Below, piece after piece: positions 7,800-15,400 of a stretch of DNA of 32,142 nt (position 1 is the first letter of the stretch; every line of letters starts with the position of its first letter). This stretch comes from an uncultured Flavobacteriaceae bacterium (lineage in GTDB: Bacteria; Bacteroidota; Bacteroidia; Flavobacteriales; Flavobacteriaceae). Location of the stretch: the NCBI GenBank assembly GCA_937936275.1, contig CALHCJ010000038.1, positions 1 through 32,142 of the forward strand, given 5' to 3'. The position numbers and the translations under genes are program-made. The notes beneath the pieces are model-generated. The model saw nothing but the letters and a program-made list of their open reading frames with translations, was not told where the DNA came from and ran no database searches.

Positions 7800-9497
7800 T
7801 TAGAGGTTCATTTTCTTTAATTCGTTTACTGCGAAATCAGCTGCCCGTGCGGTCAATGCCATATAGGTCAAAGAAGGATTCTGGCAGGCACTCGAGGTCA
7901 TACTTGCGCCGTCGGTCACAAAAACGTTTTCGGCACCCCATACTTGATTGTTGCCGTTCAACACAGAAGTTTTAGGGTCATGACCCATTCGTGCCGTACC
8001 CATTTCGTGAATATTCAAACCAATATTTCGAAATTCTTTCTTATCTGTAATATTTTTGAAATTCATGGTGTCTAACATTTCCATTGCCGTTGTAATCATA
8101 TCTTTGGTCATCGCAGTTTCATTTTCTTTATACTCGGCATCAATTTCTAATAGTGGAATTCCCCATTCATCAGTTTTATCAGTACTGAGAGTAATTTGAT
8201 TATCATGATATGGAAGACACTCACCCATACCACTTAATCCGAATTTCCATGGACCCAATTGTGTCAAATCAATTTTGAGCTTTTCACCAACCGCTGTTTC
8301 ACTTAGCTCACTGAAAGGTGCCCGAGAGGCTCCTCCTGCATAAGCGTATCCCCTTTTGTAATCAGTTTGTTGATCTGTACCGAAATTTCTAAATCGCGCC
8401 AGATATGTTCCTGTGGGTCGACGACCTGAATAGTATTTATCTTCAAAACCGTCATACTCTCCTTCCACTTTACAATTGTAGTTATGGTCCATCAAATTAT
8501 GCCCCAGCTCTCCCGAATCATTTCCCATTCCGTTAGGAAAACGTTCTGACTTAGAATTCATCAATAATAAGGTAGAGTTTAAAGTAGAAGCATTTACAAA
8601 AACAATCTTTGAATAATATTCAATGACTTCTTTTGAATTGGTATCAATGACACGAACCCCTGTCGCTTTACCCGTATCTGCATTATATATAATAGAATGA
8701 GCTACGGAAAAAGGACGCAAAGTCATATTTCCTGTTTTTACCGCCGCCGGTAATGTCGAGGAATTACTACTAAAATATCCTCCAAATGGACAACCACGGC
8801 TGCATAAACTTCTGTATTGACACGGCCCTCGACCGTTGTGTCTTGCGGTTAGGTTTGCTGTTCTTGAAATCACAAGATGCCTATCGTCATAGTATTTTTT
8901 TAATGCCTGCTTTACATGCTTTTCTAAACAATTCATCTCCATAGGAGGAAGAAACTCACCGTCTGGTATGACTGAAAGGCCATCTTTGTTGCCACTAATC
9001 CCGGCAAATTTTTCTACATAACTATACCAAGGTGCAATATCTTTATAGCGAATCGGCCAATCAATAGCAATACCATCTTTGGCATTAGCCTCGAAATCAA
9101 GGTCGCTCCAACGCTGAGTCCACCGCGCCCAAAGTAATGATTTACCACCTACTTGATATCCCCGAATCCAATCAAACGGCTTTTTCTGTTCATAAGGATG
9201 TTCCTGATCTTTTACAAAAAAATGCTCTGTTGCTTCGTTGAAAGCATAACAACGACTCACTACAGGGTTCTCGTCTTTTATTTTCTGAGGAATAGTCCCG
9301 CGGTGTTCAAACTCCCAAGGATGCATACTCGCTGTGGTGTAATCTTTTATATGTTCAACCATTCTGCCACGCTCAAGCACTAAAGTTTTCAATCCTTTTT
9401 CACAAAGTTCTTTAGCCGCCCATCCACCGCTAATTCCCGAACCGATAACGATGGCGTCATAGGTGTTTTCAGCAGTACCTTTTCCGTTGATGTTCAT
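7800..9497 (-). CDS. GMC-family FAD oxidoreductase (probable glycoside/sugar 3-dehydrogenase large subunit)
   Basis: A 565-residue flavoenzyme. FAD-binding GSGISG is at residues 19-24 with the ribose-binding glutamate in VLERG. The C-terminal GMC_oxred_C domain carries the active-site pair H497 (HEMGTARMG) and N540 (CQNPSLT), and a cysteine-containing insertion (CSRGCPFGG) lies mid-protein, as in the GMC group paired with subunit 3. Family members with this pairing oxidise aldoses or glycosides, often at C3, passing electrons to a cytochrome or quinone. It has no signal peptide of its own; export with the small subunit is inferred. It is second to third in the operon, 20 bases after the Gfo/Idh gene. 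Confidence 0.9.
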   Translation of the reverse strand: MNINGKGTAENTYDAIVIGSGISGGWAAKELCEKGLKTLVLERGRMVEHIKDYTTASMHPWEFEHRGTIPQKIKDENPVVSRCYAFNEATEHFFVKDQEHPYEQKKPFDWIRGYQVGGKSLLWARWTQRWSDLDFEANAKDGIAIDWPIRYKDIAPWYSYVEKFAGISGNKDGLSVIPDGEFLPPMEMNCLEKHVKQALKKYYDDRHLVISRTANLTARHNGRGPCQYRSLCSRGCPFGGYFSSNSSTLPAAVKTGNMTLRPFSVAHSIIYNADTGKATGVRVIDTNSKEVIEYYSKIVFVNASTLNSTLLLMNSKSERFPNGMGNDSGELGHNLMDHNYNCKVEGEYDGFEDKYYSGRRPTGTYLARFRNFGTDQQTDYKRGYAYAGGASRAPFSELSETAVGEKLKIDLTQLGPWKFGLSGMGECLPYHDNQITLSTDKTDEWGIPLLEIDAEYKENETAMTKDMITTAMEMLDTMNFKNITDKKEFRNIGLNIHEMGTARMGHDPKTSVLNGNNQVWGAENVFVTDGASMTSSACQNPSLTYMALTARAADFAVNELKKMNL

Positions 9498-9517
9498 AGT
9501 AACAATATTATAATTAA

Positions 9518-10714
9518 CTAAGCTTTGGTTACCTTACTTGAAACCTCACCTGTTTTTTTATGCTTTAAAATCACCGTAACATCTCCGTTCGGCAAAATTT
9601 CCTCTTTGATCAAATAATGTGTATCGTCATAGGATTTTTGTTGTTTTTCGGTGTCCTTCGGTTCTTCACCTCTCCAATCTTCAATCATCACAGGTTCCCA
9701 AATTTTGGTTTCTGCAGATTTGAACGCAGCATCTAAAATGGCATTGACTACATAACCATCATAAAAAGATTCTAGCGGCTCTCTTTTCTCTTCGATAGCC
9801 GAGAACATATCGGTAAACATATGTGGATAACCCAATTCGTGAGATTCGTCTCCTACGGGAAATATCCATCCTATATTAGACTCTGCCTTTTCTGCTACAT
9901 AGCCCTCGCCTCCATTTCCTGTTGTAAACATTTCAAAACCGGTACGCAAAAAGCTATTGAGCCAGATAGTTCCTTCGGTGCCCATGACCTCATCGCGTAA
10001 ATCCATTCCTCCTCTGAAGGTCCAGCTTACTTCAAATTGACCTATTGCTCCATTGGCATATTTTACCAAACCAATAGCATGGTCCTCGGCATCGATGGGA
10101 TGTACTTGGGTATCTGCCCAGCACATGACTTCCATTGGCTTGATATTTTTTCCAATAAAATTTCTACTGATTTCGACACAGTGACAGCCTAAATCGATAA
10201 TAGCACCCCCTCCTGATTTTTTTTTATCCCAAAACCAATCGCTGTGCGGACCAGGATGTGCTTCTCTAGATTTCGCCCAGAGTACTCTACCAATATCACC
10301 ACGCTTTACACTTTCAATCGATTTTAAAAATTTTGGAGTATAGCAAAGATCTTCCAAGTAACCACCAAAAATACCCGCATTTTCAACAGCGTCTAGCATT
10401 CGTTTTGCCTCTGCAGCGGTTCGGCCCAATGGTTTAGTGCAAATCACATTTTTCTTGGCTTTTACACAAGCCAAAACGGCAGCCTCGTGCAAATGATTTG
10501 GAAGCGATATCAACACCACATCTACATCTGGGTGAGTAATTGCCTCCTCCATATTTGTGCTGTAATGTGGAAGGCCGTAATCATCTGCAAATCGCTTCGC
10601 ATTGTCTTCATTACGAGAATACACCATTACGACATGGTCTTTACGTCTCTGTGCATGCAACGATTCTGCATAAAATCGTGCGATAAAACCAGAGCCTAAC
10701 ATTGCTACTTTCAT
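9518..10714 (-). CDS. Gfo/Idh/MocA-family oxidoreductase
   Basis: A 398-residue NAD(P)-dependent dehydrogenase. The Rossmann motif GSGFIA is at residues 7-12, the catalytic lysine K94 lies in CTKPLG (the EKP motif with Thr in place of Glu), and D173 with H177 in DLGCHC complete the usual active-site trio. The C-terminal beta-sheet domain ends in an extra charged tail after about residue 345. Family members oxidise or reduce sugar hydroxyls, often at C3, and related enzymes create 3-keto sugars in glycoside cleavage by beta-elimination. No signal peptide is visible. It lies 53 bases after the isomerase gene. Confidence 0.9.
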   Translation of the reverse strand: MKVAMLGSGFIARFYAESLHAQRRKDHVVMVYSRNEDNAKRFADDYGLPHYSTNMEEAITHPDVDVVLISLPNHLHEAAVLACVKAKKNVICTKPLGRTAAEAKRMLDAVENAGIFGGYLEDLCYTPKFLKSIESVKRGDIGRVLWAKSREAHPGPHSDWFWDKKKSGGGAIIDLGCHCVEISRNFIGKNIKPMEVMCWADTQVHPIDAEDHAIGLVKYANGAIGQFEVSWTFRGGMDLRDEVMGTEGTIWLNSFLRTGFEMFTTGNGGEGYVAEKAESNIGWIFPVGDESHELGYPHMFTDMFSAIEEKREPLESFYDGYVVNAILDAAFKSAETKIWEPVMIEDWRGEEPKDTEKQQKSYDDTHYLIKEEILPNGDVTVILKHKKTGEVSSKVTKA

Positions 10715-10767
10715 ACTATAATTTTTTCGGTTCTGTTGATGCAGTAATTTTTTTGAAATAACTTATG

Positions 10768-11706
10768 CTACCACTCGAATGTCTTTTTGACAAACGCCCT
10801 GCTCAATTTCCAATCTTCTTTAAGTTCATTTTTAGGCGTAAAATTCTCTGGAAAAGCCAATTCAATAGCAGCCTGACCATTAAAATTTTGAGCTTTCAGA
10901 GCGCTTGCGATGGCTTCAAAATTGGTATCACCTTGACCTACGAACTCTGTCCATGTGCCATCTTCGAACTCATCTCTGATATGAAGATAGACCACTTGAC
11001 TACCATAGGTATTAATGAAATCGACGGGATCAACTCCCGCACGAATCAACCAATTAAGGTCTGGACCCAATTTGAAATCAGGAATGCGTGCAAGCGTTTC
11101 TTTTAAATCATATAAGTTATTTTCAACCTCATAGGTATGATTATGCAGGTTGGCTTCAACACCGTTATCATCACAAATAGCTCTGATTTTTTTCAGAATA
11201 CCTGCTTGGGCGTCTAACTCGGTTTTGGTCTTTAATCCATCCTTTTTACCACCGACAGAAATACCAAAGGTCTTGCCTCCAATCTTTCCTAACCGTGGTA
11301 CTACAATATTGATGTCCTCTAAAATAGCTTCGTGTTGAGCAGTATCCCACATTCCAAAACCAACCCCATACGATGAACCCGAAACTGGAAGTTGGTATTT
11401 TTCAATAAGTGCGTTCAAACGTTCAACCGAATCATCGTGTCTTAGCTGCGCTTCCATTAATTCTACACCTTGCATGCCTGCGTAACTCAAATCGGAAAAT
11501 ACGGTATCGAGTACTGGTGTACAGTCCCAGTTGGGTGGAAACTTACTAGCGTATACCCACAAGTGCGCATTGATAGGAATATCATTTGAAGCGTTTGAAC
11601 AAGCTGAAGATTGTATTATCAAACCAGGTGTCAAAAATAATCCGGCAACCCCAATACCTGATTTTTTTACAAATTCTCTTCTAGCCTTATTTTCTTTTAT
11701 TTTCAT
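10768..11706 (-). CDS. Exported sugar phosphate isomerase/epimerase-type TIM barrel protein
   Basis: A 312-residue AP-endonuclease-2-fold protein, first gene of the operon. The N-terminus has a Tat motif RREFVKK (R9-R10) and a hydrophobic stretch ending at Cys36 in QSSAC; that is a poor lipobox, so it may be a soluble periplasmic protein or a lipoprotein. Metal-ligand candidates of the fold are present: a glutamate in VELMEAQ, a histidine in NLHNH, LHIRDEFEDG and the terminal AIELAF glutamate. Although named after sugar isomerases, exported relatives beside Gfo/Idh genes act as lyases or hydratases in 3-keto-glycoside breakdown. Which reaction applies here is not decided by sequence. Confidence 0.85.
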   Translation of the reverse strand: MKIKENKARREFVKKSGIGVAGLFLTPGLIIQSSACSNASNDIPINAHLWVYASKFPPNWDCTPVLDTVFSDLSYAGMQGVELMEAQLRHDDSVERLNALIEKYQLPVSGSSYGVGFGMWDTAQHEAILEDINIVVPRLGKIGGKTFGISVGGKKDGLKTKTELDAQAGILKKIRAICDDNGVEANLHNHTYEVENNLYDLKETLARIPDFKLGPDLNWLIRAGVDPVDFINTYGSQVVYLHIRDEFEDGTWTEFVGQGDTNFEAIASALKAQNFNGQAAIELAFPENFTPKNELKEDWKLSRAFVKKTFEW

Positions 11707-11725
11707 AGCCTCTTATACAATCTTC

Positions 11726-11757
11726 TAAAATTACGCATTCTAACTTGTACGTACAAG
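11726..11757 (-). promoter_or_regulatory. Predicted promoter of the sugar operon
   Basis: Read on the - strand, CTTG (11757-11754) is followed by 20 bases and then TAATTTTA (11733-11726), one base from the Bacteroidota -7 consensus TAnnTTTG in each element. Transcription would begin about 20 bases before the ATG at 11706. The CTTG lies inside the palindrome at 11741-11760. Confidence 0.45.
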
Positions 11758-11760
11758 TTA
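11741..11760. promoter_or_regulatory. Perfect 20-bp palindrome, probable GntR operator
   Basis: TAACTTGTACGTACAAGTTA is a perfect inverted repeat of 10+10 bases, 34 bases upstream of the first gene of the nine-gene operon. Twofold symmetry, length and a central TGTACGTACA-type core fit GntR/HutC operators. It covers the predicted -33 element, so a bound repressor would block RNA polymerase. The regulator is most likely the GntR/UTRA protein encoded at 1662-2372. I did not see a second full copy in the window. Confidence 0.7.
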
Positions 11761-12010
11761 AAAATCTATTTTCTAGATGATATGGAATCAATAAGATAGA
11801 AAATTGTATTGTACTACCACTCTCTAGGTTTATCAACTGCAGGCCTTAAATGCAAGTGGGTTATTTTATAAAGATCTTTCGTCGAAGAAAAACAGCATCA
11901 TTTAAGTCTGAATTTAGTTATTTGCCACGAACCTGAGGATAAGATAGGATGTATAAATTTTGAATTTTGTTAAAAAAATCTAGACAAGTGTACAAGAGCA
12001 CATACGATAT
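11761..12010. other. Non-coding stretch between operator and arsC remnant
   Basis: About 250 bases with no credible gene. Reading frames are short, and the longest start-to-stop frames here lack family resemblance. An 11-base sequence TCTGAATTTAG (11908-11918) is the exact reverse complement of 1551-1561, downstream of the intact arsC. The interval may hold decayed remains of an ars cluster, but I cannot align it convincingly. Confidence 0.5.
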
Positions 12011-12399
12011 ATCTTATTTATTCTTGATGTACAGAAGCAACAGAAATATTTCCGGTGTATTAAGCGCGCTAAGAAATATGGGCTTTGAAGTTGATAAAAT
12101 ATTAGACTCAAAGAACCCAGTATATACTATAAAGTATATTTCAAATATGCACCCAATAATTGGGTTTTAGAAAACATTCGACGACTTCATTAATCCTAAA
12201 CCAAACTTTGGAGCGATAATGACTTGCGCTTCGGCGAACAAGGACTGTCTTTTGTAGTTGGTTCCAATGGTCGTTTTTCCAGTTACTTATGAAGATCCAA
12301 AAGCTTTTGACAATACCCTTCAACAAGCAAAAATATTTGGAACGTTCTATTCAGATAGCAACTGAATTAATTTATGCTATGAGAATAAGTATAAAATGA
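12011..12399 (+). pseudogene. arsC: Decayed second arsC copy (C-terminal part only)
   Basis: The sequence matches the 3' part of the intact arsC (from about residue 80, the GTEATA segment, to the end). Translations such as NMGFEVDKI, NPVYTIKY and NMHPIIGF align with the intact protein, and bases 12283-12318 are identical to 1413-1448 over 36 bases. The copy cannot work: there is a frame change at about 12054, an in-frame TAG at 12168-12170 (TCT in the intact gene), a one-base deletion near 12245-12250 and a two-base deletion near 12327-12333. The region that would encode the catalytic Cys53 is missing. It lies in the same orientation as the intact gene, 10.5 kb away, on the far side of the sugar island. 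Confidence 0.9.
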
Positions 12400-12412
12400 A
12401 CATTTTGATACT

Positions 12413-13441
12413 TTATTCAAAACCATCGTTTAATTCAAAATCTAAGGGTAGCAAATCTCCTATTCTATCATCTGACATTTCACCACCGAACTTCAGTTGA
12501 AGGTAAGGCATATAACTTCCGTATCTATCGATAGTTATAGTGTTACCAGCAAATAAATTTAATGTTGACCAATGTTTAAAGGGTCCTTTTTTGTAGGTTA
12601 GGTTTAATTTTTTCCATTTAAACGAAACCTTTTTTGTAAAAATATCTGCTCCTGCTGAAATCGTAAGCGCTTCTTTGGCATCAATTTTTGCTAGATTATG
12701 ATAAAATTCAAAAGACTCATCTGCCCAAGACTGATTCCAAATAGTCCGCATAAAATGTTGGATAGATCCTAAATAGGCCCTGTTTCTTAAGTCTAAGAAA
12801 GCTTTTTCATTCTTGGAGATATCTTTAAAAAATGGATATCCATAAATAATTGTACTAATTATATTATCGATTCGATCAAGGCTTCTTTTTCTAAATAAAA
12901 TCTGAAAATCGACTAAATTGAATTGTATTTCATAACCTAAGCGGTCATTTAGTACTATGATAGGTTCCTTCGAATGGACCGACAGCGTTTTAGTTTTTGA
13001 ATTGAAATATAATTCTAAGTCTTCTTCATTAACTATTTTACTATTCAATCCTGCATCTGAATCTCCTAAAAACTCCAGCCTAAAAACTTCTAATTTTTGT
13101 TTCCTAGTAAAAGGGTCAGATATCAAAACAACTTCAGGAATTTCAAAGAATTCTTCTACTAATGGAATTTTAAGATTTTGACCTAGATCTTGATATCCCA
13201 AAGTAAAAGTCTTATATCCAATATGGGTGATTACCAAGTACGTATTAGAATTGAATTTAGGGTCAATTGAAAAATAACCTTCCTCATTAGTAATGGTCCC
13301 AATTGAAGTGCTTGCAAAAAAGACGGAGGCACCAACTATTTTTTCTCCAGTTTTTGCGTCAAAGACACTACCAGAAATTGCTTGAGAAAAAGTAGCTTGC
13401 GAAAACAGCAAAAATAATATCGCAATAAGAAAATATTTCAT
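12413..13441 (-). CDS. Exported protein with carboxypeptidase-like regulatory domain
   Basis: A 342-residue protein with a clear Sec signal peptide (residues 1-19, hydrophobic LIAILFLLF, cleavage after SQA or nearby). Residues about 21-105 form a carboxypeptidase D-type regulatory domain (ISGSVFDAKTGEKIVGASVF, then TNEEGYFSI and HIGYKTFTLGY), a beta-sandwich common in envelope proteins of Bacteroidota. The remaining 235 residues match no family I recognise; they are rich in aromatic and charged residues and include two phenylalanine-lysine-rich strands, so an outer-surface or periplasmic structural role is possible. The gene follows the acyltransferase by 32 bases with a hairpin between them. 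Confidence 0.75.
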   Translation of the reverse strand: MKYFLIAILFLLFSQATFSQAISGSVFDAKTGEKIVGASVFFASTSIGTITNEEGYFSIDPKFNSNTYLVITHIGYKTFTLGYQDLGQNLKIPLVEEFFEIPEVVLISDPFTRKQKLEVFRLEFLGDSDAGLNSKIVNEEDLELYFNSKTKTLSVHSKEPIIVLNDRLGYEIQFNLVDFQILFRKRSLDRIDNIISTIIYGYPFFKDISKNEKAFLDLRNRAYLGSIQHFMRTIWNQSWADESFEFYHNLAKIDAKEALTISAGADIFTKKVSFKWKKLNLTYKKGPFKHWSTLNLFAGNTITIDRYGSYMPYLQLKFGGEMSDDRIGDLLPLDFELNDGFE

Positions 13442-13452
13442 AGCTAAAGCTT

Positions 13453-13470
13453 TTCCTTAAAAATAAGGAA
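13453..13470. terminator. Hairpin between acyltransferase and exported protein genes
   Basis: An 18-base perfect inverted repeat (seven-base stem TTCCTTA, four-base loop) lies 11 bases upstream of the ATG at 13441. A T5 tract follows on the + strand and an A-rich run on the - strand, so as an intrinsic terminator it would work best for + strand transcripts, although no + gene ends here. It could also weaken read-through, or affect translation start, in the - strand direction. Confidence 0.35.
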
Positions 13471-13473
13471 TTT

Positions 13474-15288
13474 TTACGAGCCGTTTTGGTAAGCTTCTGC
13501 AAACTTCCGCTCTAACTCAGCTTGAAATTCTTCCATAACTGGCTTTACTGTACTTTCTGGTAAGTCAGCAATTTTGATATACATCAACCCATCAACAGAG
13601 TTATTGAAAAGTGGATCTACATTGAACGCTATTACTTTTGCATTTTGCTTAATATACTTCTTAATCAATACGGGTAAGCGTAAACTACCAGGTTCTACTT
13701 CGTCAATGAGTTTATCAAACTTGTTCAAATCGGCTTGGGTTTCATCAAAAACAAACTCTTTGTCTGCATCATTCAATTTTACTTTGAATTCCTTTTTTGG
13801 GCGAACGTATTGTGCAACATAAGGATCCCAATAATTGGATTTCATAAACTCAATCATCAATGACTTTGAAAAGTTCGAAAATTGATTGCTTATACTTACC
13901 CCACCAATTAGGTATTTATGTTCAGGATGCCTCAATGTAGTATGCACAATGCCCTTCCATAACAGAAACAACGGCATTGGTTTTTGCTGATATTCTTTGA
14001 TGATATATGCTCTACCCATTTCTATGGATTTCTGCATCATACTGAATAGCTCTGGTTCAAACCGAAATAAATCCTGTAAATAAAATCCATCGATACCATG
14101 TGCGGCAAAAATCTCTGAACCTAAGCCCATGCGATAAGCTCCAGCGATTACCTTGGCATCACTATCCCAGAGAAACATATGGTGATAGTAGGCATCGAAC
14201 TTATCGATATCTATTGAATTATTCGTGCCCTCCCCAATTTCTCTAAATGTAATTTCTCGCTGTCTCCCTATTTCTTTTAAAAGAAAAGGCATTTCTTTGG
14301 CCGGCGCCAAAAAAACTTCATAGTTCTTACTTTGAAGTATTCTTCGGTCTTTCTCAGTCAACTTTTCAATTTCTCCCTCTAAAACTTCCGTACGCACCGC
14401 AGTAACAATTTTTCTTGGCTGTTTAGGAAGCTTTAGTGTAGTAGGCAACTGATCAATTAAACGCTCTTTTGCGTAAGCATTTGATAGAATATAGGTTTTC
14501 CTTCGCAATAGATCATTGTAGTCTGCAAAAGTCTCTTGCTCTTGCTGTACTTTCACAGAAATAGGTTGTCCAATTCGTATTTTAATAGGCCGGTTTCGTT
14601 GCGTATAGACTTCAGAAGGAATTTTGGCAGTTCGAAAAATATCACTGATTTTAGCCAACCGATAAAACAACTTACTATTTCTTGCATGAAAGTAGATGGG
14701 GACAACTGGAACCTCTGCTTTTCGAATTAGTTTCAAAGCAGCTTCCTCCCAAGGCTTATCTACGATGAGCTTTCCTTCTTTATAGGTAGATACTTCACCT
14801 GCTGGAAATATGCCTAAAGGATGCCCATCTTTCAAGTGTTGTAAAGCACTTTTAAAGCCAGCAATACTACTTTTGACGTCTTTTCGATTTTCAAAAGGAT
14901 TCACCGGAATGATATGAGACTCTATAGGCACCATTCGTTCTAACAAAAAATTTGCCATGACTTTATAGTCAGTACGCTGAGCTAATAAAAGTTTAAACAG
15001 AATGATACCGTCAATGGCTCCCAACGGATGATTTGAAATTGTAATGTAAGGACCTTCTTTAGGTAATCTTTTGAAATCTTCTTCAGGAATTTCGAAATCT
15101 ATTTCATAATGCTCAAGTATGGCTTCTGCATATTCTCGGGCCTCAAGATGTTTTACCCGGTCATAAAATTTATTGATGCTTGAAATTCTAGTAACCTTCA
15201 TGAGAAACCAACTTACGAAGGTTCCTAAAAAGCCATATTTATCAAGATTGACGGCTTTTGCCAATTCTTTTGCGGTCACTAAACCCAT
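13474..15288 (-). CDS. Bifunctional lipid acyltransferase: PlsC-like domain fused to OlsB-like GNAT domain
   Basis: A 604-residue protein. Residues about 75-285 form a PlsC/lysophospholipid acyltransferase domain; the catalytic motif reads NHPLGAID (H87 to D93, five residues between His and Asp instead of the usual four), and FPAGEVS at 161-167 takes the place of FPEGT. Residues about 320-520 resemble the hemolysin-like N-acyltransferase (OlsB/GNAT) domain, with the segment AGAYRMGLG near 387. Fusions of this type (OlsF, known from Serratia and Flavobacterium) make ornithine lipids; glycine or other aminolipids are alternatives. Upstream, CAA at 15342-15344 (TTG on the - strand), a 22-base spacer and TATATTTA (15319-15312) form a possible promoter. 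Confidence 0.85.
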   Translation of the reverse strand: MGLVTAKELAKAVNLDKYGFLGTFVSWFLMKVTRISSINKFYDRVKHLEAREYAEAILEHYEIDFEIPEEDFKRLPKEGPYITISNHPLGAIDGIILFKLLLAQRTDYKVMANFLLERMVPIESHIIPVNPFENRKDVKSSIAGFKSALQHLKDGHPLGIFPAGEVSTYKEGKLIVDKPWEEAALKLIRKAEVPVVPIYFHARNSKLFYRLAKISDIFRTAKIPSEVYTQRNRPIKIRIGQPISVKVQQEQETFADYNDLLRRKTYILSNAYAKERLIDQLPTTLKLPKQPRKIVTAVRTEVLEGEIEKLTEKDRRILQSKNYEVFLAPAKEMPFLLKEIGRQREITFREIGEGTNNSIDIDKFDAYYHHMFLWDSDAKVIAGAYRMGLGSEIFAAHGIDGFYLQDLFRFEPELFSMMQKSIEMGRAYIIKEYQQKPMPLFLLWKGIVHTTLRHPEHKYLIGGVSISNQFSNFSKSLMIEFMKSNYWDPYVAQYVRPKKEFKVKLNDADKEFVFDETQADLNKFDKLIDEVEPGSLRLPVLIKKYIKQNAKVIAFNVDPLFNNSVDGLMYIKIADLPESTVKPVMEEFQAELERKFAEAYQNGS

Positions 15289-15400
15289 TCATGAACTATT
15301 ATAGGAAGTCGTAAATATAGTAAAATCCCTAGTTGAGAACACAATTTACTATTTTCAACGATAACCAAAAATCAAATGGATTTCATTGAGTTCTCAGAAA

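Noticed and set aside
11840-11940. Possible remnant of an arsN1 tail (short stretch RRRKTASF-like near 11888-11910) before the arsC remnant
   Set aside because: Only about 17 bases resemble the intact arsN1 end, and the spacing to the arsC remnant would need an extra deletion; too short to call.
11982-11996. Second GntR operator half (TGTACAAG) near the arsC remnant
   Set aside because: Only one half-site matches and it has no symmetrical partner; likely chance.
11967-12170. Apparent 67-residue + strand gene
   Set aside because: Its second half is a fragment of arsC in the decayed copy; the stop at 12168 and the frame changes show it is not a working gene.
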